From positions 1-64,000 of the forward strand of contig DASZTS010000009.1 of assembly GCA_035547915.1 (NCBI GenBank): a stretch of 64,000 nt of DNA, in the 5' to 3' direction. Shown piece by piece: positions 43,944-52,060 of the stretch (positions are counted from its first letter, which is position 1; every line of letters begins with the position of its first letter). The notes beneath the pieces are model-generated. The model had not been told where the DNA came from, did not search any database, and saw nothing but the letters and a program-made list of their open reading frames with translations. A program made the translations under genes and the position numbers. The stretch is from DASSFG01 sp035547915. GTDB lineage: Bacteria > Planctomycetota > Planctomycetia > Pirellulales > JAICIG01.

Positions 43944-44218
43944 GCGGCAAGAAGGTGACGTTTTCGAGCCGGAGGCCAAGCGAGGGCCTATCGACCAGTG
44001 CGATTGATAAATGGGTGCAGCATCGCGACACCGCGCCGCCTGAGCCCGACGAGCCAAGGAAGATTAAGATGAAACGCCTGACCATCGACGTTTCGCCCAG
44101 CCTCCACCGGCGGATTAAGAGCCAGTGTGCCATCAACAATCTGCAGATGGCCGACGAAATCCGCGACCTGCTTGAAAAGCACTTCCCGGAAAACCTAGGG
44201 CAGGGGGCAACATCGTGA
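43940..44218 (+). CDS. ParG-like ribbon-helix-helix centromere-binding protein
   Basis: 92 residues: basic flexible N-terminus, then MKRLTIDVSPSLHRRIKSQC and DEIRDLLEKHFPE, the RHH pattern of ParG. It should bind the CGTAAATACGATT repeats around it and stimulate ParA. Coupled to parA by ATGA. Confidence 0.75.
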   Translation: MSGKKVTFSSRRPSEGLSTSAIDKWVQHRDTAPPEPDEPRKIKMKRLTIDVSPSLHRRIKSQCAINNLQMADEIRDLLEKHFPENLGQGATS

Positions 44219-44282
44219 ATACGATTCGTCGTAAATACGATTCCGTCAGAGTCCCAAGCCATTCCAAGGCGTTAGGCTGACG

Positions 44283-45233
44283 ATGACCCGGCGGCGACCC
44301 CCGCAGGGCGACCAGCAGCCCGACCTGTTCGCCGCGAGTTTCGCCGACATCCCGATCCGCGACCAGCGCGACACGATGGAGCGGCCTTTTTTCAGCCTGG
44401 CAAAGCGGACGAGGCTGGAGCCCATCGAATATAATGTCGGCAATGTCTGGGTAGAGGTCAGTGCCAACCCGCAGTTCGGCATGGCCACCATCTGGGATGC
44501 CGACATCCTGATCTGGGCGGCGACACAGATTACCGAGGCCCTCGACCGCAACCTGTCGCCCTCGCGCACCATCCAGTTCCATCCGTATAACCTGCTGCGC
44601 TCGATCCGCCGCACGACCGGCGGCAACGACTACGCACGACTCCGCGCCGCTTTAGAGCGCCTGGCCCATACGGCCGTCCGCACCAACATCCGCGCCAACG
44701 GCAAGAAGAAGTTTACCTCGTTTCACTGGCTCGATAGCTGGACCGAAACCATCGACGAGAAAAGCGGCGAGCCGACCGGCATGACGGTGACACTGCCCAA
44801 CTGGCTTTACGAAGGCATCACGGAGCAGGGGCTCGTGCTTACCATTCACGAAGACTACTTTTTGCTGACCGGCGGCATCGAGCGGTGGCTCTACCGCGTC
44901 GCCAGAAAGCACGCCGGCAGCCAATTTGACGGATGGAGCTTTACCATGCGGCAGCTCTATGAAAAATCCGGCTCGACCGCCCGGCCGTCCGACTTCGCCA
45001 TCGACATCCGCAAGGTCGTCGAAACCAACCAGTTGCCGGAATACGAGCTTGCGCTCGACCGCAACGGGGAGGGGGAGGAGATCGTGCGTTTTGTCCACCG
45101 GGCACAACTGCCGATCAACCATCCCCGCCGCGAAGCAACCCGGTTCCCCGGCCGCCGCAAGGTGCCCGGCAAAGGGATTTTCGCCGAAGCGTTGAAACTC
45201 AATGCCTTGTCCCAGGATGACACGGGCGATTAG
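44283..45233 (+). CDS. repA: Replication initiator RepA (RPA family)
   Basis: 316 residues. Recognisable initiator core: ERPFFSLAKRTRLEPIEYNV, WDADILIWAATQITEAL, SPSRTIQFHPYNLLRSI, RLRAALERLAHTAVRTNI and WLYRVARKHAGSQ. The N-terminus is Arg/Gln-rich. The protein binds iterons and recruits host DnaA and helicase. The iterons begin at its stop codon, and a DnaA box follows. Confidence 0.9.
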   Translation: MTRRRPPQGDQQPDLFAASFADIPIRDQRDTMERPFFSLAKRTRLEPIEYNVGNVWVEVSANPQFGMATIWDADILIWAATQITEALDRNLSPSRTIQFHPYNLLRSIRRTTGGNDYARLRAALERLAHTAVRTNIRANGKKKFTSFHWLDSWTETIDEKSGEPTGMTVTLPNWLYEGITEQGLVLTIHEDYFLLTGGIERWLYRVARKHAGSQFDGWSFTMRQLYEKSGSTARPSDFAIDIRKVVETNQLPEYELALDRNGEGEEIVRFVHRAQLPINHPRREATRFPGRRKVPGKGIFAEALKLNALSQDDTGD

Positions 45234-45418
45234 GCGTAAATCGCCCGCCATTTCCGTAGGCGCCGCCCGCCAAATGCACCGAGCAGCTTCGCCGAGGGCT
45301 CATTCCGTCTCGCCAAGCCTGTGGATTGCGTCGGGCGATAGGGCGCACGGCTATCGGGCGATTAGGCGTAAACGATTCGGGCGATAGGGCGCAAATCGTC
45401 GGGCTATTAGGCGCACGG
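45223..45418. repeat. Replication iterons (five copies)
   Basis: TCGGGCGATAGGGCGCA-type units occur at 45223-45243 (across the repA stop), 45331-45350, 45354-45373, 45377-45396 and 45399-45418. The last four are 22-23 bp apart, i.e. two helical turns, in the same orientation, the layout of theta-replicon iterons bound by RepA. Confidence 0.85.
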
Positions 45419-45518
45419 GCCGCCCGATTTTCTAAAAGGTTCAGCGACTTATTGAGCAGCTAACTGTTTAACCTTAAGAGTATATATAACTCTACTTAAC
45501 GGCCGAGCCTGTGGATAA
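45419..45518. other. Origin core: AT-rich region and DnaA box
   Basis: Immediately after the iterons comes an AT-rich stretch (TTATTGAGCAGC to TATATATAAC, about 45450-45495) and then TGTGGATAA (45510-45518), the perfect complement of the consensus DnaA box TTATCCACA. A second, 7/9 match lies at 45320-45328. Together with repA this is a plausible oriV. Confidence 0.8.
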
Positions 45519-45578
45519 CACGCCGATGTGGCTGATTCCGCTCAACACAGCTTCGCCAGAGCAAGGGTAGAGGCAGTA

Positions 45579-45689
45579 ATGGCATTCAAGAAGAATGTTG
45601 TTGCGCTCAAAAGACCGACATTCCGAGCCGCTGGCGATGAATTAGGCTTTCAGGGGGGCCATGTAATGAATCGTGGATGTTTTTCCTGA
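45579..45689 (+). CDS. 36-residue possible ORF
   Basis: Starts MAFKKNVVALKRPTFRAAGD after AGAGGCAG. Basic N-terminus; no homologue known to me. Could be noise downstream of the origin. Confidence 0.3.
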   Translation: MAFKKNVVALKRPTFRAAGDELGFQGGHVMNRGCFS

Positions 45690-45744
45690 CAAGCCTTGCA
45701 TGCTCACGTAATCGTCACAAAAACGGTCAATGCCAACTGTAAGT

Positions 45745-45996
45745 TGAAGATTTCTTGACTTCCTCACCTTGCCGTCGCACTATGCCGCCCGCATGACCCG
45801 CCCCGCCAACCCGCTCAACATCGCCAGAGAAGCTCAGAACATGGCAAGGAACGCCAGTTCGTCCAACGGGCAGGTGTTCCAGACCGTAGCCGCGGTCACG
45901 ATGTGCATGGTCACAGTGCTGACCGGAATGCACATGCTGGAAGAACTTTGGCGAAAACTCTACCGAAGCGATCGTCAGCAAGGCCGTGGCCGCTGA
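45745..45996 (+). pseudogene. Left copy of zinc-ribbon cassette, frame-disrupted
   Basis: The upstream sequence (TTGAAGATTTCTTGACTTCC) and the ORF from 45793 (MTRPANPLNIAREAQNMARN) align with the intact gene at 55644-55844 (MARPSHPLYIAKEAQNTARH). After residue 26 a one-base insertion shifts the frame, so the CSNC zinc motif of the right copy is lost; two later insertions restore it near the end. A copy that decayed, on the other side of the conflict module. Confidence 0.65.
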
Positions 45997-46396
45997 CACG
46001 ATTCCTGGCGGTTAATCCCCACGGGACCCCGGCTCGCCTGCGCGCTGCCCCGTGACCCGCTTGCCGGGCGGCGTCGGGACTCGCTGACGCGAGAAGATTG
46101 TGCCGCCCAGCCACGCTTTCGCTCGGCGGCCGCCCGTGAGGGCTGAACCCAAAGACTCGACGAAGGAACACCTATCCGCCGCGCCAATGCCGTGAGGCAC
46201 CATGCCTTGTCAGGTTGTTGCAGTAGCGTTGCCGGCAGGGATTCCCTGGCGGGCTCGCCTGTCTCGATTCGCTTCTGCACCGTAAAGCCTGTCAGCGCAA
46301 GAGGTTGCTTGCCATCTGCTAATCGATTACCTAGAATCGTCCGCATCACGCAGGGCGGGATGTATCGGCAATGCTGCACCAACGTCGGAGGTAAAA
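45997..46396. other. Leader region of conflict operon, 400 bp
   Basis: No gene seen. It precedes the restriction-modification gene and must hold its promoter. I see a short CTCGC/GCGAG stem near 46081-46094 and GGAGG just before the TTG start, but no clear -35/-10 pair. Confidence 0.45.
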
Positions 46397-48934
46397 TTGG
46401 GCGCACACGCGGCAGTCAGGGCGATTCCGTCGGTCCCCATTACATGGGACCGACTCGTCGACCAAGTGGAATTCTACCGCGCCGACGCGAACCGCTTCCT
46501 GACTTCTGCCAATCGTGCAGAGCTTGGGCAGTTTTTGACTCCAGCACCGGTGGCCCGCTTCATGGCCGGCCTGTCGTCGGTAACTAGCCGCGACGTTTCC
46601 TTGCTCGATCCCGGTGCTGGTGTCGGCAGCTTGACCGCCGCTCTTGTTGCCGAACTGCTCAGCCGCAATCGCCGGCCCCGTTCAATCCGGGCAACCTTTT
46701 GCGAGGTCGATCAACAACTTGTCCGCTACCTGCGGCAAACCATCAATGACTGTCAGCAGGCATGCGAGGAGCGCGGCGTTGAGTTCCACGGCGAATTGCT
46801 CGATCAGGATTTCATCGAGACGGCCACCAATTGGCTGGCGCCGCAACCGCTTTTTTCTGCTTCGGTCCCGACTTTCAATTCGGTCATTCTCAACCCGCCA
46901 TACAGAAAAATTCAAAGCAGCTCCGATGCTCGCTTGGCGCTTCGCACCGTCGGCATCGAGACAAGCAACCTCTATACTGCGTTTCTGTGGCTGGTTCTGA
47001 AGCTCTTGTCGCCACAGGGCGAAATGATCGCCATTACGCCGCGGAGTTTCTGCAATGGGCCGTACTTCCGACCGTTCCGCGAAGCCCTCTTATCTGAGGC
47101 AACCATTACGCAGGTGCACGTCTTCGAGTCGCGGCGTACCGCGTTTCGCGAAGATGATGTGCTCCAGGAAAACATCATCTTCCGCGCTGTGCGGTCAAAG
47201 CAGCATACTGACCCGATCGTCATCTCAACGTCGCAAGGTCCCGACGATCCTGACATCTCGCAACGCCGCATTGAACCCGACGACCTGGTAGCCAAGGACG
47301 ACCCCAACCAAGTCATTCATCTCGTTCCCGACGAGCTTCAGGGCCAGCTCGCTCGCCGTATCCGCAGCTTCTCCTCGGCACTTGGCGATCTGGACATCCA
47401 GGTCTCAACCGGCCGTGTCGTCGATTTTCGCGCCAAGGAATACCTCATTTATGGCGAGGCCCGACCCAACGGCAAAACCGCTCCGCTCATTTATCCGACA
47501 CATTTCGATAATGGATTGATTGCCTGGCCGAAGGCCGGCAAGAAACCGAATTATCTCAGCATAGCGGATGAGACGCAGCCACTGCTCGTGCCGGCAGGAG
47601 TCTATGTTCTCGTAAAGCGTTTCTCGGCCAAGGAAGAGAAACGCCGTGTCAGTGCCGCCATCATTTTGCCGGAGCAATCGCCGAAGATCGGCTTTGCCTT
47701 GGAAAACCACCTGAATTTTTACCATGACAAAGGGCAGGGACTGACGTTAGACCTGGCCCGGGGCCTTGCCGCCTACCTGAATTCAACGCTCGTCGATTCG
47801 TTCTTCCGGCAATTCAGTGGGCACACGCAAGTCAACGCCTCCGACCTGCGAACTCTGCCGTATCCCGATCGCCACACCCTCGAACGCGTTGGACGCCGCA
47901 TTGGAGACCAGCGGCCGACGCAGGAACTTATCGATCAACTCATAGCCAAGGAGCTCTCGCACGTGGCCCAAGACAAAGAAGATCCACTCAACGCACGCAA
48001 GCGCATCGACGAGGCGCTTGCCATCTTGAAGGTTTTAGGGTTGCCGCGAGCCCAGCAGAATGACCGATCAGCACTGACGCTACTGGCGCTGGCCGAAGTT
48101 ACGCCCAAAACACCGTGGGAGTCAGCCGGTTCACCACTGATGGGCATCACGCCCATCATGGACTTTGCGAAAAACCACTACGGCACCACCTATGCACCTA
48201 ACACCCGCGAAACCTTCCGGCGGCAGACTATGCACCAGTTCGTCGAAGCCGGCATCGCTCTCTACAACCCCGATGCCCCGTCGCGGCCGGTTAATTCGCC
48301 CAAGGCGGTCTACCAAATTGCTCCGTTGCTGCTCGACGTCCTGCGCAGTTACGGCACGCAGCAATGGGACGAACTTCTTCGAGACTGGCTTTCGTCGGTG
48401 GAGACACTCAAAGTCCGCTATGCCCGCGAGCGTGAGATGGCGAAAATCCCCTTGAAACTACCGACCGGCGAGCAGATTGAGCTGTCACCGGGCGGCCAGA
48501 ATGTGCTAGTCGAACAGATCATCCACGAGTTTTGCCCACGCTTTACGCCCGGCGGCCAGCCCATCTATGTGGGCGACACCGAGGAGAAATATGCCTATTT
48601 CAACAAGCCGGCGCTGCAAGTGCTCGGCGTCACCGTCGACGCGCACGGCAAAATGCCCGACGTGGTCATTCACCACACCGAAAAAAACTGGCTTGTGCTT
48701 ATCGAAGCTGTCACCAGTCATGGGCCAGTCGATGGAAAACGCCGCGATGAACTGAGACGACTATTCGCCGCCTCAACCGCTCCGCTCGTTTTTGTCACCG
48801 CCTTCATGGACCGTGGCGCCATGGTTCGATTTCTTGGCGACATCTCGTGGGAGACCGAAGTCTGGGTCGCCGACGCACCCTCCCACATGATCCACTTCAA
48901 TGGTGAGCGGTTTTTGGGGCCTTATGAAGGGTAG
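46397..48934 (+). CDS. Fused Eco57I-type methyltransferase and BsuBI/PstI-type endonuclease
   Basis: 845 residues from the TTG at 46397, which has GGAGG 5 bp upstream. N-terminal adenine methyltransferase: GQFLTPAPVARFMAGL, motif I LLDPGAGVGSL (69-79), motif IV ILNPPYRK (about 164-171), and a specificity-like middle (about 300-540). C-terminal BsuBI/PstI-type restriction domain (about 660-845): MPDVVIHHTEKNWLVLIEAV at about 752-771 with candidate metal residues D and E, then TSHGPVDGKRRDEL. A type IIG-like single protein would both methylate and cut. It leads the GTPase operon, 38 bp upstream of the GASH gene. Confidence 0.88.
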   Translation: MGAHAAVRAIPSVPITWDRLVDQVEFYRADANRFLTSANRAELGQFLTPAPVARFMAGLSSVTSRDVSLLDPGAGVGSLTAALVAELLSRNRRPRSIRATFCEVDQQLVRYLRQTINDCQQACEERGVEFHGELLDQDFIETATNWLAPQPLFSASVPTFNSVILNPPYRKIQSSSDARLALRTVGIETSNLYTAFLWLVLKLLSPQGEMIAITPRSFCNGPYFRPFREALLSEATITQVHVFESRRTAFREDDVLQENIIFRAVRSKQHTDPIVISTSQGPDDPDISQRRIEPDDLVAKDDPNQVIHLVPDELQGQLARRIRSFSSALGDLDIQVSTGRVVDFRAKEYLIYGEARPNGKTAPLIYPTHFDNGLIAWPKAGKKPNYLSIADETQPLLVPAGVYVLVKRFSAKEEKRRVSAAIILPEQSPKIGFALENHLNFYHDKGQGLTLDLARGLAAYLNSTLVDSFFRQFSGHTQVNASDLRTLPYPDRHTLERVGRRIGDQRPTQELIDQLIAKELSHVAQDKEDPLNARKRIDEALAILKVLGLPRAQQNDRSALTLLALAEVTPKTPWESAGSPLMGITPIMDFAKNHYGTTYAPNTRETFRRQTMHQFVEAGIALYNPDAPSRPVNSPKAVYQIAPLLLDVLRSYGTQQWDELLRDWLSSVETLKVRYAREREMAKIPLKLPTGEQIELSPGGQNVLVEQIIHEFCPRFTPGGQPIYVGDTEEKYAYFNKPALQVLGVTVDAHGKMPDVVIHHTEKNWLVLIEAVTSHGPVDGKRRDELRRLFAASTAPLVFVTAFMDRGAMVRFLGDISWETEVWVADAPSHMIHFNGERFLGPYEG

Positions 48935-48972
48935 GCAACCACCGCCGCTCTCAACCAACACGGACCTGCAAT

Positions 48973-50157
48973 ATGCACGAAAAAGGATTCCTCCAAGCAT
49001 TTCTTGATCTCCAGTTACTCGAGATCGGTGACGATGATGCAAGGCTAGCCACGCTTCAACAAGCATCAAACGCTTTGTCCGATAGGCTGAGAACTGACCT
49101 GCCAGCTCTCGCGCGATATACGCGCGCGGCCCTGGACGAAAAGATTCCACCTGACGAACCAGTCTTTGATGAAGTCGAAGCCGCTATCAAGGAGGTTTGG
49201 AAAACGATTCGCAATAAGCACCGGACCCGGCCCGCCACAATCATCCGGGCGGTTCTTTGGGATGCAATCCAAAGGGCTGCCAACACCGACAAAGGCGCAG
49301 CGACGGTCGTCTATGTCGCCAAAAGCGCTGTAAGATGCTCCCGGTTTGGAAACGAAGAAGCTGTATGCAAATCGTTCTTAACAGCGTTGCAACAGCGAGT
49401 CGCTGCTGACGCCGAACTTGAGTGGGAAGGGGCTTCTTCTCTCGCTGCGCCCAATTTGCCAGATTTACCAGACATCAAAGCGTTATCCCACCAATTAATG
49501 CTCGCAGTTGGGCCGGAGGGACCCGATGGCCCCGTGGCCGGTGCAAACCCGCAGTGGCCGAGCGCGAACCGTCCATGGTCGGTTGAATTCGGCCCGCGCG
49601 CAGCGCGGGCCATCGCAGAGTCTTTTTCTGCCTACGGTGAAGCCTTATTCGATTCCCTCGTAAAGCTGCATACTCAGCAGGCATCCATTGCGAGAAAAAC
49701 CAACCTGTTATGGTGGGCAAAGGCCCAATACTGCTTGACTCTTAACCGAGCATTTGACGATTTTGACGCACATACCCGTACCTTTTTCCTTGCTGTTGAT
49801 GCCAGCACGATCGTACCCGGAGCTACACCTCCTTCCCTTGAACACTACCTGCAACATGTCGTCGCGACTCAAATTCCCAATAAAACAATAAAGCTCTCTG
49901 ATTTTGTTCGAGCACTCACTGACTCCAATAATGCACCGCAGGTTATAGCCGCCTTGGCACACGTACCTGTTTGCAGTGGTCGATGCGGCATTCTCGCGTA
50001 TGTAAAGGAGTTAACCAGTGCCGGGTCATCGCCCTCAGCCGATACCTTTAAAACCCGTATCGGAATCGCTGCAACGACATCCATTCCTGCACCAGAATTG
50101 GCGACGCTCGTGTTTTACGAGTTGAAATCGCACGAAATTGCAAACAACGCCCCATGA
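48973..50157 (+). CDS. GTPase-associated all-helical protein (GASH-like)
   Basis: 394 residues, entirely helical. The N-terminus MHEKGFLQAFLDLQLLEIGD and DEVEAAIKEVWKTIRNKHRT match the all-helical GASH component of GTPase-associated conflict systems. The C-terminal part has more helices and no catalytic motif. The stop overlaps the GTPase start (ATGA). It likely links the GTPases to their regulation; that role is inferred from the family. Confidence 0.78.
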   Translation: MHEKGFLQAFLDLQLLEIGDDDARLATLQQASNALSDRLRTDLPALARYTRAALDEKIPPDEPVFDEVEAAIKEVWKTIRNKHRTRPATIIRAVLWDAIQRAANTDKGAATVVYVAKSAVRCSRFGNEEAVCKSFLTALQQRVAADAELEWEGASSLAAPNLPDLPDIKALSHQLMLAVGPEGPDGPVAGANPQWPSANRPWSVEFGPRAARAIAESFSAYGEALFDSLVKLHTQQASIARKTNLLWWAKAQYCLTLNRAFDDFDAHTRTFFLAVDASTIVPGATPPSLEHYLQHVVATQIPNKTIKLSDFVRALTDSNNAPQVIAALAHVPVCSGRCGILAYVKELTSAGSSPSADTFKTRIGIAATTSIPAPELATLVFYELKSHEIANNAP

Positions 50158-51125
50158 TCGAACGCTTTTGCCAACAGCCAGACTGCTTCGCGGATACGGG
50201 TTGCGTATTTGGTGAAGTTGATCCAAGCAATTGCCCGCACCGCGTCGCTGACACCAATGACCCGCAGCAGCCGGATTCGTATTCAAATCGCGGCACGGTC
50301 GCTTGGAATGGCAGCCCCTTCGGTGCAGCGGATATCCAACTCCTTTCTGCCACGGCGCGGCCAGCCCTCGTTGCGATACTAGGCCCTCATAATGCTGGAA
50401 AGACGACTTTCCTGACAGCATTTTATCTAAATCAATTTCGCGGGATGACCATTCCGCAACATTCCTTCGCCGGCTCATACACATTAAAGGGCTGGGAATC
50501 GCTCGCTGAAAGCTTACGGTATCCCAATCGTAATCGTACTTCACTTCCTTCCTTCCCGCGTCACACCCCTGTCACCAAGGACAGAGTCCCTGGCCTTCTT
50601 CATATTTCTTATCGGCGGTCCTGTGGCTCACTGCGCGATATCCTTTTCACCGATGCGCCGGGTGAATGGTTCTCCACCTGGGCAAAGAATGCCAATGACG
50701 ACAGCGCGTTGGGCGCCCGCTGGGTTGTAAAGCACGCGGATCGCTTCGTATTCTTCATTGACTCGCAGGAGCTCCGTGGTGATGCAAGGGGTGAGGCGCG
50801 GCACCACATTACGTTGTTGGCTCAGCGACTGGCGGATGCACGCGGCAAACGCGCTGTCATTCTTCTATGGTCTAAATCCGATCTCGAAGTCGACGTTGAC
50901 ACCAAGCGTAGCATTGATGCTGTAATGAACCGGCATTTCCCCAATGCCCCTTTGTTTGCCTTCACCGTCAAAGCCTCGCCAGAAGAATCGCAATCGACCT
51001 TGCGCGACATCGGCCTTGCGATGTATGCCAATGAAGACGAAAAGGCGGTCGTTCTCCCGCCGCTGCCGCGCTCGGCATCTGCTGATCCCTTCCTGGCTTA
51101 TCGCTATACAACACGGTCATCATGA
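50154..51125 (+). CDS. TRAFAC-clade GTPase with N-terminal Cys cluster
   Basis: 323 residues. Cys6, 11, 17 and 27 form a zinc-like cluster (FCQQPDCFADTGCVFG). P-loop LGPHNAGKTT (76-85), switch-like G3 DAPGEW (about 168-173), G4 WSKSD (about 241-245). Homologous GTPases of conflict systems are thought to sense or transmit infection signals. Overlaps both neighbours by 4 bp, so the four proteins are made in a chain. Confidence 0.85.
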   Translation: MIERFCQQPDCFADTGCVFGEVDPSNCPHRVADTNDPQQPDSYSNRGTVAWNGSPFGAADIQLLSATARPALVAILGPHNAGKTTFLTAFYLNQFRGMTIPQHSFAGSYTLKGWESLAESLRYPNRNRTSLPSFPRHTPVTKDRVPGLLHISYRRSCGSLRDILFTDAPGEWFSTWAKNANDDSALGARWVVKHADRFVFFIDSQELRGDARGEARHHITLLAQRLADARGKRAVILLWSKSDLEVDVDTKRSIDAVMNRHFPNAPLFAFTVKASPEESQSTLRDIGLAMYANEDEKAVVLPPLPRSASADPFLAYRYTTRSS

Positions 51126-52060
51126 GTGATGCTTTACGCCCTCCCTCCGTTCTCTTAATCGGTGGTCCCAACACCGGGAAGTCGCATTTTGCCTTCCAAC
51201 TGTATGGGCGTTTGCGTGCGCAGGACTGCACACTTCGGTTACGACAGACGCCGGAGTCGGTTAATCTCTTCACAGAAGGACTTGCCTGCCTTAATAGTGG
51301 CAAAGCAGCTCAGCATACCGCTACGGGGGCTTACATCGAATGCATGCTACCGTTATCCCTGCCGGATGGCAGCTCGCTCGATCTATGTTGGCCGGACTAT
51401 GGAGGTGAGCAGCTATATCAACAGATTAAGGCAAGGACCATCGACGAGCAATGGCAACGACGGCTTCTTGCTGCCGATGGCTGGCTCCTCTTTATTCGAT
51501 TATCACTCGTCCAACTTCGCAAGGACTGGATTACAAGCCCTTTATCCTTCGACTTGCCGATAGCCGGCTCTGACATTGAACAGCAGAGACAGAAAGAACC
51601 CCAAGGAAGTGACTCCCCTCAGTTGCAGCGAAATGCTACCCAAAGCCAAGAAGATGCTGACCTGTCTGAGCAGGTACTTCTGATCGAACTGTTGCAGATG
51701 TTGTTGTATGCGGGTCATGTCGACTTGACTGAGCGGGGGCGTCGCCCGGCGCTCGGAGTTGTTCTCTCTTGTTGGGATGAGCTGAATGTTGATTCCGCTG
51801 CTGTGCCCGCGGCAGTCTTAAACGATCGCGCGCCCCTTATTGCCCAATTCATTGATTCGCATTGGGCGCCTGATAGCTATTTCATCATGGGCTCGTCGTC
51901 CACAGAACGCGAATTAAGTAAGACGACGCCGGATCAGGAGTTTTTACAGCGAGGTCCAGAACACTTTGGCTATTCAGTCAATATGGATGGCCGCAGAGAT
52001 CGTGATTTTACGTTGCCAATTGTGAACTTATTATCGCGGTTGGCCATCAATGAGGGTTGA
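51122..52060 (+). CDS. Second GTPase-like protein
   Basis: 312 residues. P-loop LIGGPNTGKSHFAFQ (12-26), G3-like WPDYGGEQLYQQI near 90-102, G4-like SCWDELN. The insert rich in Gln/Glu (about 145-190) is disordered. A divergent GTPase, probably partner of the one upstream (double-GTPase arrangement). ATG overlaps the previous stop; it overlaps GAP1 by 11 bp. Confidence 0.8.
   Translation: MSDALRPPSVLLIGGPNTGKSHFAFQLYGRLRAQDCTLRLRQTPESVNLFTEGLACLNSGKAAQHTATGAYIECMLPLSLPDGSSLDLCWPDYGGEQLYQQIKARTIDEQWQRRLLAADGWLLFIRLSLVQLRKDWITSPLSFDLPIAGSDIEQQRQKEPQGSDSPQLQRNATQSQEDADLSEQVLLIELLQMLLYAGHVDLTERGRRPALGVVLSCWDELNVDSAAVPAAVLNDRAPLIAQFIDSHWAPDSYFIMGSSSTERELSKTTPDQEFLQRGPEHFGYSVNMDGRRDRDFTLPIVNLLSRLAINEG

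Larger units (their letters stand above)
42128..44247. repeat. About ten centromere-like CGTAAATACGATT repeats
   Basis: Imperfect copies of a unit resembling CGTAAATACGATTTTGCGAT (often with AATCGTAAAATCGTAAAT before it) occur at about 42128-42190, 42276-42316, 42696-42733, 42812-42840, 42898-42932, 43021-43056, 43145-43180, 43251-43275, 43704-43725 and 44215-44243. One copy lies inside parA and encodes NRKIVNTA. ParG-type proteins bind arrays of this kind next to parA, so I read them as the partition site (parC/parS-like). The copies are irregularly spaced and are not CRISPR repeats. Confidence 0.75.

Noticed and set aside
42128..44247. CRISPR array
   Set aside because: Repeats are irregular in spacing and sequence, overlap genes and lie around parA-parG-repA; no cas genes.
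45223..45418. CRISPR-like direct repeats
   Set aside because: Spacing of 22-23 bp with no unique spacers and location after repA mark them as iterons.
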